From positions 1-52,112 of IMG/VR virus record IMGVR_UViG_3300008267_000606: a stretch of 52,112 nt of DNA. One strand, written 5' to 3'. The position numbers were made by a program, and so were the translations under genes. Position 1 is the stretch's first letter. Each line of letters opens with the position of its first letter. Source of the stretch: a virus. The notes under the pieces are model-generated. The model was not told the origin of the DNA. It saw only the letters and a program-made list of their open reading frames with translations, and did not search any database. Positions 7,921 through 18,200 of this stretch are shown in pieces.

Positions 7921-8065
7921 TTATTTAGAATATCTTTTAGACGAATACATATACTTGTCAAGACAAGTGAATATGTCGTATTCGGATTTCCAAAAAATCC
8001 CTACCTTTCAAAGGAAGTTTTTAATAAATAAATTACTTAATTTAAATTCTAAAACTGAAAGTTAA
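7874..8065 (+). CDS. Small partner of the gp26-like protein (overlapping +1 frame)
   Basis: This frame is open from a TTG at 7874 to TAA at 8063-8065 and overlaps the end of the gp26-like gene. The convincing part is YLEYLLDEYIYLSRQVNMSY followed by SDFQKIPTFQRKFLINKLLN. This resembles the short helical proteins that follow gp26 in T4-like phages (a hydrophobic helix, then an 'S-x-x-x-x-P-x-x-x-R-K' segment). The true start is unclear. It may begin at TTG 7874, at an internal GTG/ATG near 7967-7973, or as a frameshift product: TTT TTT C at 7900-7906 would let tRNA-Phe slip +1 and give a fusion of roughly 297 residues. The adjacent tape measure gene makes a hub or chaperone role likely. Confidence 0.55.
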   Translation: MHVLPLGLNFFVLSSDYLEYLLDEYIYLSRQVNMSYSDFQKIPTFQRKFLINKLLNLNSKTES

Positions 8066-8067
8066 GT

Positions 8068-8074
8068 TATTTAT
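8068..8074 (+). promoter_or_regulatory. TATTTAT motif before the tape measure gene
   Basis: AAGTTATTTATTAAAA lies just after the stop of the small partner gene and 15 bases before the ATG at 8090. The base before the heptamer is T here, unlike the usual A or C. Confidence 0.42.
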
Positions 8075-8089
8075 TAAAAAAAACACTTT

Positions 8090-9430
8090 ATGTTATTTTA
8101 TACAGATGGTAATGACCCAAATTTAGAGTTACAAAAACAAGGTTATAAAGATATTCTTTTAGCGGCTACTGATGTTTTACAAGTTTCCGATGCAATTCGG
8201 AGTTCAATACAAAATTCTGGTGAAAATTTAGCAACTATGGACAAAAATATGTCCACACTTGTTAAAAGTATGGGGGTTACCGCCCAATACTCACAATTAT
8301 TAAAACAAGAATTAGGAAGAGCGGTAACTGAAGTGGCGTTGATGGGTGGAAAACAAGAAGACATCAACAGGTTACAAAAAGAATTTATTGAAGCTACCAA
8401 TAGAACAATTGTTTTAAGTACAGAAAATATTGAAAAACTATTTGCGGTTTCACAAGTTTCAGGAGTTTCAGTTAAAGAATTAGAAAAAGGATTTAGAAAT
8501 GCCGGTATGGAAACTGCTCATATTAGTGATGAAATGAAAGTGGTTTATAATACTGCTAACAGTTTAGGTGTTAACGCTCAAACAGTTTCAAGTATGGTTG
8601 TTGCAAACTTGGATAAGATGAACAGGTTTGGTTTTGGAACAGGTGTTGAAGGTATGGCTAAAATGGCGGCTAAGGCCGCAGCAATGAGAGTTGACATGGG
8701 TTCAACTTTACAACTTGCTGAAAAATTATTTTCACCTGAAGCGGCTATAGATGTTGCGTCAACTTTACAAAGATTGGGTGCAACATCAGGAGCTTTATTA
8801 GACCCATTGAAGTTAATGGACTTGGCACAGAATAATGTTCCTGAATTACAGAACCAACTATCCGAACTTTCTAAAACTTTTACATCCTTTGATGAAAAAA
8901 CTGGTAAATTTCAAATAATGCCTGAAGCAAGAAGACAATTGAAAGAAGTTTCAGATGCGTTAGGTATAGATAGAGTAGAATTTGAAAAAATGGCTATTGA
9001 ATCTGCTAAGATTGAAAAGAAAATGGGTGAGATTGATTTTAGTGGTTTAAAATTAGATGTTGACGAAGACCAAAAAATGATGTTAGCAAATTTGGCAGAG
9101 TTCAATAAATCTAAAGGTGACTATACTGTTAAGTTTACTGATGATAAAGGTGTTGCGGTTGAAAAGGCTTTGAATGAATTACAACAAGGAGATTTAGATA
9201 GGATAAAATTACAACAACAAACTTTAGACCCACAGAAAGAATTAGTTAATGTTGCTAAAGAACAATTAGGTGCCGCAAATACACTTATAGCTCAAACGAT
9301 ATCATTTCAACAAACATTGAACAATCAATTCGCAATTTCTAATGAAGGAACTAAATTTTTACAGGAATCTGTGAAAGCTCAAGCTGAAATTTTAAAAGGA
9401 CCTGGACAAACTTTTTCATTGTTTAAATAA
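8090..9430 (+). CDS. Tail tape measure protein, N-terminal part (frame broken)
   Basis: 446 residues, strongly helical and rich in Ala, Gln, Lys and Met, sitting after the tube and gp26-like genes and before the baseplate genes: the place of T4 gene 29. Tape measure proteins set tail length inside the tube and leave with the DNA. The ORF ends at TAA 9428-9430, but a frame shifted by one (open from 9396) carries on at once into the C-terminal part at 9501. The TTTTT run at 9412-9416 lies in the only possible junction. One T fewer would give a single protein of about 655 residues, close to T4 gp29 (590). Either a sequencing indel, a real mutation or a ribosomal frameshift would explain it. Confidence 0.7.
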   Translation: MLFYTDGNDPNLELQKQGYKDILLAATDVLQVSDAIRSSIQNSGENLATMDKNMSTLVKSMGVTAQYSQLLKQELGRAVTEVALMGGKQEDINRLQKEFIEATNRTIVLSTENIEKLFAVSQVSGVSVKELEKGFRNAGMETAHISDEMKVVYNTANSLGVNAQTVSSMVVANLDKMNRFGFGTGVEGMAKMAAKAAAMRVDMGSTLQLAEKLFSPEAAIDVASTLQRLGATSGALLDPLKLMDLAQNNVPELQNQLSELSKTFTSFDEKTGKFQIMPEARRQLKEVSDALGIDRVEFEKMAIESAKIEKKMGEIDFSGLKLDVDEDQKMMLANLAEFNKSKGDYTVKFTDDKGVAVEKALNELQQGDLDRIKLQQQTLDPQKELVNVAKEQLGAANTLIAQTISFQQTLNNQFAISNEGTKFLQESVKAQAEILKGPGQTFSLFK

Positions 9431-9500
9431 AATTGTTGGTGGGGACCTTACCGACGCAGCAAATTCTTTATCCAAAATAGTACAAGGTTCTGTTGGTATT

Positions 9501-10067
9501 ATGGGTACAATAATGGAACAACAACAAAAAATTGTTGAAGGTGACCCAGCAAAGGCGGCGCTCGGTATCGCTTTGAGAAGTTTAGATACTCTTGAAACTG
9601 CAGCAAAAGGTTTTGGGATTGATTTGGACACTGCGGGTAAAAAACTACAAGAATTTTATTCTACTGTTACCGTTGGTGGGGGGTTAATTACAGGATGGGT
9701 TAAGCAAACATTCCAACTTAAACTACCCGAATCAGAACCTAAAGAAACAGAAGTTAAAAAAGATGTGGCAATTAATGCTAATGGACAAATGTTTTCATTG
9801 GATAAAGGTGACCTGATGATGGCGGTTAATCAAGACGCTCTATTACAATCAATTGGTGGTGGAGGGTCTATCTTTAATACATCAAATAAATCTGAAAATG
9901 TTAAAACAAACCCAAAAGAAATTAAAATATCATTGGATATTAACGCTAACTCAAACGATTTACAAGTTAAGAATGCGATTTTAACAGCTCTTAATCATGA
10001 TGATATGATTAGAACTATTACTGATAAAATTGCAACAGTGACTACAGATTATGGTCTAACCACTTAA
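9501..10067 (+). CDS. Tail tape measure protein, C-terminal part (+1 frame)
   Basis: 188 residues from the first ATG; the frame is open from 9396 and reads NKIVGGDLTDAANSLSKIVQ before that ATG, so it continues the upstream ORF rather than starting afresh. It has a helical region, a Gly-rich turn (VTVGGGLITGWVKQ), a short NGQMFSLDKGDLMMAVNQ segment, a Gly run (SIGGGGSIF), and a final region with KEIKISLDINANSND and alternating helices. Such a compact C-terminal domain, probably docking on the hub, is normal for tape measures. If the junction frameshift is a sequencing error, 8090-10067 is one gene. Confidence 0.6.
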   Translation: MGTIMEQQQKIVEGDPAKAALGIALRSLDTLETAAKGFGIDLDTAGKKLQEFYSTVTVGGGLITGWVKQTFQLKLPESEPKETEVKKDVAINANGQMFSLDKGDLMMAVNQDALLQSIGGGGSIFNTSNKSENVKTNPKEIKISLDINANSNDLQVKNAILTALNHDDMIRTITDKIATVTTDYGLTT

Positions 10068-10086
10068 TAAAAAATCTATTCCATTC

Positions 10087-10093
10087 TATTTAT
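10087..10093 (+). promoter_or_regulatory. TATTTAT motif before the 1599-residue baseplate gene
   Basis: ATTCTATTTATAGAAAA lies 14 bases before the ATG at 10108, in a 40-base spacer. Confidence 0.5.
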
Positions 10094-10107
10094 AGAAAAA
10101 CCAATAG

Positions 10108-13100
10108 ATGGCTGAAGAATTTCTATCTTTTAATAACTCCGAACAGTTTAGAAAAAAACTAATTGCGAAAAATCTGCCACCTTATACAGTTCAAGGGAGT
10201 TTTACGTCAACACAAGGATTACAAAATTACCCTATAAAGTTACAGGATAATACACCAACAGATTCTGAAAGTGTTAGTCAAGAATTATTTGTAGAACCTT
10301 CATATAACACAAGAATGAATACCTACGGTCCATCAGGTCAATTTTTTGATGGGGCGTTAGCTGTTGACGATGTAAGTGTTCCTGGTGGTGCGGGTATTGA
10401 AAATAATCCTCTTGGCCCTCCTGAACAATATAGTTTACAAACTCAAAGAATTGATTTATTAAATCAACCTTTTATTGATAATGCTGAAGTTATTAATAGA
10501 TATCTACCACCTGAAGGATATGAAGATTTGTTTGTTACATCTGATTTAATTTTAGCTAAACCAAATGCTGCACAAGTGTACGGTGATGGAATTTCCGCTC
10601 CGATAATTTTCACACAAGGTGATTATACAGTAATAGAAATATTAAATAACGATGGTGAATTAAGTACTGATTCTTATTTACAACAGTTAGGAGCACAAAG
10701 TTTAAGAGAAGCAACTCAAGCAAGAATTGCTCGAGAAATAGAAAGGAATACCATAGGCGCTTTAAATATTGATACGTTAACTAATCCTTTTAACGCTACA
10801 CTTTTAGCTACAGGTCAAGAACCATTTATTTACCGTGATTACACTATTACAAAACCTGATGGTCTTTTAGATTATGCTGCTTTCTTTTTACAAAAATTAA
10901 CAGGTACATATTTTCCGGCTTCACCAATTGAAGGTAGTTATTTTTCTGATACTGAAATATTAAGATTACGTCCATTACAGGCGATAGGTAATTTAGGTGG
11001 AGGAAATTTATTTAATAGACCAAATCCATCTATTAAGTTTTTACAAAACACAGGTGCGGGTACAAAATCAGTTTTATTTAACGCTTTAAATTATAACCGA
11101 TATAAACCAAACTACGCTATTACATCAACTCAAGTTGGTAACTTTGTAAATAATTTATTTGATAACTTCGCATCCATAGGTAATTTATATGTTGGTAGAC
11201 AAGAAACTGATATTTCTACGGTAGTATCACCACCTAATGCGTCACCAATCGACGCTTTTGGACTACCAACGCATGCTCCTGTTTACGGTCCCGATAAAGT
11301 AGGTAAACTTTACGAAGGTGACCAAAACTTCCAATTTGGATTTGCAGCACAAAACTATGAACAAAAACCGGCATTTGATGGTGGGTTTGTTTGGATAACT
11401 GATTTTACAAAACCTGAAGCTGGTAGAAATGTTGGTGAAGGCGGAAATTTAATAGGTAATAATCCTAATTTTGTTCCATTAGCGTCTTCTTATAATCAGG
11501 TATTATCAACTAATTATACTTTCAGACCTGGTTCAATTTTAGATGTAACCCAAAGATTAATTAACTCAACACCGTCTCAAGGTGCTGATAGATTGGGTCA
11601 TGTTGGTAATGCTATCAACCAAGTTTCAAAAGTATTTTCTGATGGTTATAAAATTATGACCAAAGGTTCTAAAGTAAAATCTTACGTTAATACTTCGGGA
11701 GCTGAGGTTGGACAGGAATACTGTAGAATTTTTACAAAAGACAAACCATATTATACATATAACAATTTACAAGGAACGGTTGCCAATACTTCAGGATTGG
11801 ACACAAATGGAAATATAAGAAGATTTTCTTACTCAGTTTTGGACAGTACTTATAATCTTAATATAGTTCCATACAAAAATGGTGGTACAAATATTATAGG
11901 TGGACAAGTTAAAAAATATATGTTTTCTTTGGAAAATTTAGCTTGGAAAGACACTCCTGAATTTTCAAATTTACCTGAAGCTGAAAAAGGACCAAATGGT
12001 GGAAGAATAATGTGGTTTCCACCATATGATATTAAATTTGACGACTCGTCTACACCCTCTTTTAACGAAACAGATTTTATTGGAAGACCTGAACCTATTT
12101 ACACATATAAGAACACTAAAAGGTCAGGTAGTATTGGTTTCAAAATAGTTGTTGACCACCCTTCAGTTTTAAATCTTATTGTTAACCAAGAGTTACAAAA
12201 CCAATCAAACTCGACAATTAATTCTGTAGTTGATTCGTTTTTTGCTGGATGTAAAAAATACGACATTTATGAATTAGCTAAAAAATTCAGTTCATTGAGC
12301 TTAGGTACTATTGATGAACTTTATCAACAAGTGATGAGTAGTATAAGTACATCTGAAAGTGATAAGGTAAATACATTGAACGCTATTGCGCAAGGTAATG
12401 AGGCGGGACCGAGTGAAGTTCCAAATTTGAATTCTTTTGAAGGGACAGGTTTATATTTTGATAGTAATATTACAGAAAATGACAACTACACCCAAAGCTA
12501 TAGTAATATATATAATACTTTAGTTACTAATGTTACTAACGCTCCGGATTTTGATGAAAGTGATGGAACTAAAGCAAATTCAATAAGTTTTTTGGATAAT
12601 GTAATAACACCAAGTTATAATAAGTTCCAAGATTTTGTACAAGAAGTTGCGCAAGCATTAGTAGATGGTAATGAGGTTAAAATAGATTTCAAAGGAACCT
12701 CTTTTAATGTTGGTAATGCAAACAATAGTGATGCTAGAACTTTGGCTAATGATAGATTAGAAAGTATTGAAAATTATTTTAAAACTTATGTTTTTCAAGG
12801 GAACACGTTAGAAAAATATATTAATGACCGAATATTAAAGTTTGATGTTGATAGAAATTTGGTTGAAACATATAAACCACAAAATTTTGAAAATGAGATA
12901 AAATGTGATGGGGTATCAATATCAAGTGCGGGAGGTACTGTTTATCATTACATTCGTATGGGTTGTAGTGCTTTAATCATTGATAAAGTAAGAGTTTCAC
13001 CCTCAAGACCATTTGGTGAAGTTGCAGCTAAAGCGGTAAGTGAAGGATATGCCAACACAGTTGGACAAAAACCTCCTTCAGTACAAGATTTACAAGACAA

Positions 13101-14907
13101 GTTCAAAAGTGTAACAAAAAAATTAATTAGAGAACTTTTGAATGAACAAAATTATTTTGAAACAATTAAAAGTTCCGACCCTTTTTTATTTGATGGAATA
13201 AAAAGTAGAATAAAGTTTTTCAACCCATTATTTCACTCAATAACACCTGAAGGATTTAATTCAAGAATAACATTCTTAAATCAATGTGTTAGACCTGGTA
13301 GAACAATACCAACTACAAGTGCAGATGGTAGTGTAAAAAACAAAGATGCGTTTAACACTAATTTTGGTAGACCACCAATATTGGTTTTAAGAATTGGTGA
13401 TTTTTACAATTGTAAAATTGTACCTGAAACTTTAAGTTTCAAATACGAAGGCTTGGACTTTAACACCGAAGGTATTGGAGTTCAACCCATGATTGTTGAT
13501 GTTACTTTAGGTTTTAAAATGATTGGAGGTCATGGGTTAAAAGAACCAATAGAAAAATTACAAAATGCTTTAACCTTCAATTATTATGCTAATACTGAAA
13601 TGTATGATGAAAGAGCGGAAGCCACAGATTTAACCGACCTTGAAAGTTTTATAATTGGTAATAGAGAATCAAGTATTGTTAGTCAAGCTAATGCTCAGGC
13701 GGCAAACTCAACACCATCAATGACAAATCAGTTGAATACTCAAGTTAATAATAATGGTGGTACACAAGCTGGTTTTATAAATCAATCAACTACAAACAAT
13801 GGTGTTGAAACAGGAACATTACTTTACAATGAACTTTTTGACAATACAGTAACTTATACACAAAACTATTTTAACACAATTGAAAATTTTGCAAAGCAAT
13901 TTGTGGAACTAACAAATTATGGTGTGTATAAACAAGCAAGTACTGAAAAACAATTTGTAACAGGTTCTTTAAATTCGTTAGATACTCCAGTAACAAATGT
14001 TAAAATTTTGGGAAAATTTGTTAATTATGACAAGTACATGTTAAATGTGGGTAACAATTTAACATCTGAAGTTGATTCAGGTATCGACTTTTTAACTTTA
14101 GCATTAACTAATAATAATGTTACATCTGCGGACATCAGAGCGGTAAAAACAAATTTTATTACTAAAATTTCACAACAGGTATCTAATGTAACAGTTAAAA
14201 TCGCTAGTTTAATCCAAACTACTTCTAATTCACAATCATCTATATATCAAAATTATCGTAAATTAGATTTAATTTGTTCAGCAACTGATGGTAAAATCAC
14301 TTCGGCTGGGGCACCATATGTTTACACATTAACAGGACTTCCTGATGGTGTTAGTGATACATTAACAACAATTAGAACGGATTATATAAAAATTGCATCA
14401 GACATTCAAACATATTACAATTTACTTGAGTCACAAGGAATAATATTAAACCCAACAAGTGCAACTACAACATTTACACCTATATCAAGTGAAAATCTTT
14501 CAGATAGTTATAATACTTTCTTTACACTTTTCTGTAATACAATTTTAGATGACAATCAAAGAAACAAATTAATAGATGACTTGTCTTTAAATTTATTTTC
14601 ATCTACTTCTGATTTAACTAAAAGTATTATTAGGTCTACTATCAATGGTTTAACCACACCATTTAGAACTGAAAAAAATGCAGAATTACAAAAATTGAAT
14701 TCATTTTTTGATTCGCAAGATTATCTTATTTATAGAAATTATAACCCACAAGTTAATAACCAAAGTTTAGTAGGTAAAACTAGAAATTTTTCATATACAA
14801 GTGCGGGTTCTACTTCAACACAAAATGATAATTTGAAAAATTTATATTCTAATGTGAATGTAAATTTAGATAAAACAACCTATAATGGTAAAATAATTTT
14901 TAGTTAA
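10108..14907 (+). CDS. Very large baseplate protein, possibly tail-tube initiator-like
   Basis: A 1599-residue virion protein of uncertain role. It directly follows the tape measure, where T4 has gp48 and gp54, the baseplate-tube initiators. Two stretches look tube- or hub-like: residues about 630-700 (MWFPPYDIKFDD, FIGRPEPIYTYKNT, RSGSIGFKIVVDHPS) and about 1085-1145 (ILVLRIGDFYNCKIVPETL followed by IVDVTLGFKMIGG), both beta-rich. Residues about 857-892 (VKIDFKGTSFNVGN, then ARTLANDRLESIENYF) resemble the end of an OmpA-like peptidoglycan-binding domain, but the usual ligand Asp is absent. The C-terminal third is Asn/Thr-rich and helical. The stop overlaps the next ATG (TAATG). Structural role fairly sure, precise identity not. 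Confidence 0.55.
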   Translation: MAEEFLSFNNSEQFRKKLIAKNLPPYTVQGSFTSTQGLQNYPIKLQDNTPTDSESVSQELFVEPSYNTRMNTYGPSGQFFDGALAVDDVSVPGGAGIENNPLGPPEQYSLQTQRIDLLNQPFIDNAEVINRYLPPEGYEDLFVTSDLILAKPNAAQVYGDGISAPIIFTQGDYTVIEILNNDGELSTDSYLQQLGAQSLREATQARIAREIERNTIGALNIDTLTNPFNATLLATGQEPFIYRDYTITKPDGLLDYAAFFLQKLTGTYFPASPIEGSYFSDTEILRLRPLQAIGNLGGGNLFNRPNPSIKFLQNTGAGTKSVLFNALNYNRYKPNYAITSTQVGNFVNNLFDNFASIGNLYVGRQETDISTVVSPPNASPIDAFGLPTHAPVYGPDKVGKLYEGDQNFQFGFAAQNYEQKPAFDGGFVWITDFTKPEAGRNVGEGGNLIGNNPNFVPLASSYNQVLSTNYTFRPGSILDVTQRLINSTPSQGADRLGHVGNAINQVSKVFSDGYKIMTKGSKVKSYVNTSGAEVGQEYCRIFTKDKPYYTYNNLQGTVANTSGLDTNGNIRRFSYSVLDSTYNLNIVPYKNGGTNIIGGQVKKYMFSLENLAWKDTPEFSNLPEAEKGPNGGRIMWFPPYDIKFDDSSTPSFNETDFIGRPEPIYTYKNTKRSGSIGFKIVVDHPSVLNLIVNQELQNQSNSTINSVVDSFFAGCKKYDIYELAKKFSSLSLGTIDELYQQVMSSISTSESDKVNTLNAIAQGNEAGPSEVPNLNSFEGTGLYFDSNITENDNYTQSYSNIYNTLVTNVTNAPDFDESDGTKANSISFLDNVITPSYNKFQDFVQEVAQALVDGNEVKIDFKGTSFNVGNANNSDARTLANDRLESIENYFKTYVFQGNTLEKYINDRILKFDVDRNLVETYKPQNFENEIKCDGVSISSAGGTVYHYIRMGCSALIIDKVRVSPSRPFGEVAAKAVSEGYANTVGQKPPSVQDLQDKFKSVTKKLIRELLNEQNYFETIKSSDPFLFDGIKSRIKFFNPLFHSITPEGFNSRITFLNQCVRPGRTIPTTSADGSVKNKDAFNTNFGRPPILVLRIGDFYNCKIVPETLSFKYEGLDFNTEGIGVQPMIVDVTLGFKMIGGHGLKEPIEKLQNALTFNYYANTEMYDERAEATDLTDLESFIIGNRESSIVSQANAQAANSTPSMTNQLNTQVNNNGGTQAGFINQSTTNNGVETGTLLYNELFDNTVTYTQNYFNTIENFAKQFVELTNYGVYKQASTEKQFVTGSLNSLDTPVTNVKILGKFVNYDKYMLNVGNNLTSEVDSGIDFLTLALTNNNVTSADIRAVKTNFITKISQQVSNVTVKIASLIQTTSNSQSSIYQNYRKLDLICSATDGKITSAGAPYVYTLTGLPDGVSDTLTTIRTDYIKIASDIQTYYNLLESQGIILNPTSATTTFTPISSENLSDSYNTFFTLFCNTILDDNQRNKLIDDLSLNLFSSTSDLTKSIIRSTINGLTTPFRTEKNAELQKLNSFFDSQDYLIYRNYNPQVNNQSLVGKTRNFSYTSAGSTSTQNDNLKNLYSNVNVNLDKTTYNGKIIFS

Positions 14908-15230
14908 TGGCTAACGAATATTACAATAGATACCAAAATTTCACTGTAAATGGAACAACTACATATATTCCATTTGTTAATATTCCTTTGAAAACTACTG
15001 ACAAAAAATACATTTACAGAGTAGGTGTATCAAGATTAGATAAAGTTTCGCAGTTATATTATAACTCACCATTTTATGGATGGTTAATCTTACAATCAAA
15101 TCCACAGTATGGTGGTTCTGAATTGAACATACCTGATAATGCGGTTTTAAATATACCATTCCCTTTGTTAAGTTCTTTGTTAGATTATAAAACATCAGTT
15201 AAAGAGTATTTCTATTATTATGGTCAGTGA
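14907..15230 (+). CDS. Baseplate wedge protein, gp53/LysM-like
   Basis: A 107-residue protein whose core reads YRVGVSRLDKVSQLYYNSPF, then YGWLILQSNPQY and a closing VLNIPFPL. This is the layout of LysM-like baseplate proteins: a 'D-x-L-x-x-x-x-Y-Y-G-x-x-x-x-x-W' helix pair, 'N-P', then an 'L-x-I-P' strand. T4 gp53, which clamps neighbouring wedges in the baseplate, has the same kind of segment (YYGNPxLYWVLLM-like). It starts inside the stop codon of the 1599-residue gene and overlaps the next gene by 11 bases, so the three are probably co-translated. gp53-like is my best reading; a tail protein X-type LysM protein is the alternative. Confidence 0.58.
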   Translation: MANEYYNRYQNFTVNGTTTYIPFVNIPLKTTDKKYIYRVGVSRLDKVSQLYYNSPFYGWLILQSNPQYGGSELNIPDNAVLNIPFPLLSSLLDYKTSVKEYFYYYGQ

Positions 15231-18200
15231 TAACATATATGTTTTTCCTAATACTTGTGACAATATTTTTGTTATCAACCCAAATAAAGTTGTTAACGAA
15301 TTTGGTAATCCTGAAGATAGATATATTAAACAAGAAAATTTAATTTATTACGCAAATCTTGAATGTGAACTAGAGCCAAGAAGTAGATTACTAACTGGTA
15401 CTGATAAGAGTACTGTCACAACTATTTCTTTAGCTTCAATGAATTTTTTGAACCCAAAAGGTTCTGGTGAGTTTACTACTGATTGGACTGGTATACAAGA
15501 CACAACAGTTAATCAGAATCAAATATCTTCACAACTTTTAGGTATGAAATCCATATCATATAGGGTTGGTATGAGTTATATACCTACGGTAACAATTACA
15601 TTAGAGGATGTTAAAGGTAGAGCGTTATTCGAAAGTGGTGATAATTCTCCATACTCTGCTTTTTTTAATTTACCATATCCTACATTTTATTTAACTTTAA
15701 AAGGATATTATGGTAAAGCTGTTAGATACCCATTAATTCTACAAAAATTTACATCATCGTTTAATTCAAGTAATGGTAACTTTGATATTAATTTAACGAT
15801 GATTGGTTACAAATTTAATGTGTTAACTGATATAACCATGGCGGAACTTTTTGCGGTTCCTCAAATGTATGTTAAAAGAACACCAACATCACAAAATCAA
15901 AATACCGGAAACCAAACAAATACTGTCACGCAGGCAATAACACAAAAAGGTTATCAAACAATTCAACAAGTATATAAAGATTATAAAAACTTAGGATTAA
16001 TAGATAAAGATTTTCCTGAACTTACAGTACAACAATTATCAACAAAATTAGATAATTTTATAACATTTAGTTTATCACAGTTTGGTCAGGCAAATTTAAG
16101 ACCTTTAAATGATATTGATACATATTCTAAAGATTTAGATGTTTATCGAGGACAAATTTATAGTTACACTAGTTCTTTTTTTAATTTAAACTTAGACCAA
16201 ACAAATTATTTTGTTACTAAACCAATTAATAATGTAAGATATAAAATCTATACATGGAAACTATCAAATTTTCAAACTTTTGATACAGTTGTTTTAGAAA
16301 AATTAAATTTACAATTTTCAAAATTAAATTCTATTGTAGTTCAAAATAATTTGAATTTAACTAATAACCAAACATTTGGAAGTGGGGAGTTTAAAATTGA
16401 AAACCCAATAAGAACTGATAGTGTTGTAATTGATTTTGAAAATGCAATTGATTTAATTGATTTTGTAGAAACCGCTAAAGAAAGAAATACTACAGGATAC
16501 ACCACACCGGCACAAGTTACAAGTATTAGTGATGAACTTAATGATGCTAACGATAAATTTGGAGAAACAAATTTACCTTTTTTATTTTTATTTGACGGTC
16601 CTAATAGATTTTTAACACAATCTTATGAATTGAATAAAATTCTTGAAAGTAAAAAAACAACTATTGAAGAAAATTTAACTACAGAATTAAGTAATTTTAT
16701 AAAAGATGCTAGTGGTTTAGGATTTGTACCTACGGTTAGAAATATTGTTGCTGTAATTATGGCATCTGCGGAAGCTTTTTTACGACTTTTACAAGATGTG
16801 CATGAAAACGCTTGGTTGGCAAGAAACAGTGAAATAAAAAAACTTGCAAACAACGATTCCCCGTCATCAAGTTCACCAGTTTATCCTTGGCCTCAGTATT
16901 TTGTTGAAAAAAATGTAAACGGACAAACAAAATTTGAAATCCAATATCCGGGAGATACTTCTGTAATTTCAACAACAAAAGGAAACGATTATACAATTTG
17001 GCCTGAAGTCGAATTTGTTGAAGAATTTTTGAAAGGTTACTTACAAAGAGAAATTCCACCTAATCCTGCACTTGATAATAATAGTGGAGTTAATAGGGTT
17101 TTAGTTTCATCATTTGACACAATTTCAACAAACACACCTTACTCAATCAAAGAAGACGTATTGTTTTTATATGAAATTTGGGAAAGAATACAAACAATAT
17201 GCTCTAACAATGGATTCCAAAGAGACAATACTGAACAAACTAATCAAAATGTGATTAATTATATATCTGATATTGAAAGTTTAAACGTTTTTCAGTCGTT
17301 AATTTCAGGTAATAAAGAAAATGCTCCAAGTTTAATTTTTAGATTTAAAACTACAGATTATACACAACAAAATTATTTCCAAGAATTACAAACCGCTTTA
17401 GTTAATTTTACCAAATATTCACAAGGGATATTTGTTACTCAATATTTAGATGATAAAATAAATTTGAATCAAAATCAAATTTATGATAGGGATTTAGAAG
17501 TTATTCAAATTAAACCTGAAAAAGAAAAAAATTTTACAAACTACATTGAATCAAATGTACATAATGATATAAATTTTGTTGATACATATCCTTTTACATT
17601 TGAAAACTGGAATTACACTAATTTAGCCGGTGGTAATTCTTATTTCAAATTTACTGAAGTTAATAAAACACAAAAATCAATTTTTTATAATAATTTAATT
17701 AAAAAAGTTACAAATTTTACGGAAGCGTCTGTTTTTGGTAATAATGGGAATAAAAAAACATTAAGACCTGTTGTAACTTATAAATGGTTAACTAATAAAA
17801 TAAATTTACCGATTGATTTACAAAATTTCTATAATAGTAGAACTATAAATGAATTTGTAACAACTGAAGGAAATTTGAATTATGTTGATTCAACATTCAC
17901 TAATAAACAAACCACATCAATTTTAAACACTCCATTTTTTGTTAACTCCTTACAATTAGGTATTACAAATTATGTAGATTCGGGAACTGAAGGTTATCCA
18001 TTTAAAGCCGCAGCATATCTTTTATTAAACGGATTACCTTTTTCAACACTACGTGAAAGATATCTGTCATTTGAAAATAATGCGGATGTTGAAAGTGATT
18101 TTATATTCGCAGGACTTAAAAAGTTTGGGGCAATACACAGGTTACCGAAGTACTGGATTTTAAAGTTAGGCTCAATATGGAATAGGTATAAAACTTATGT

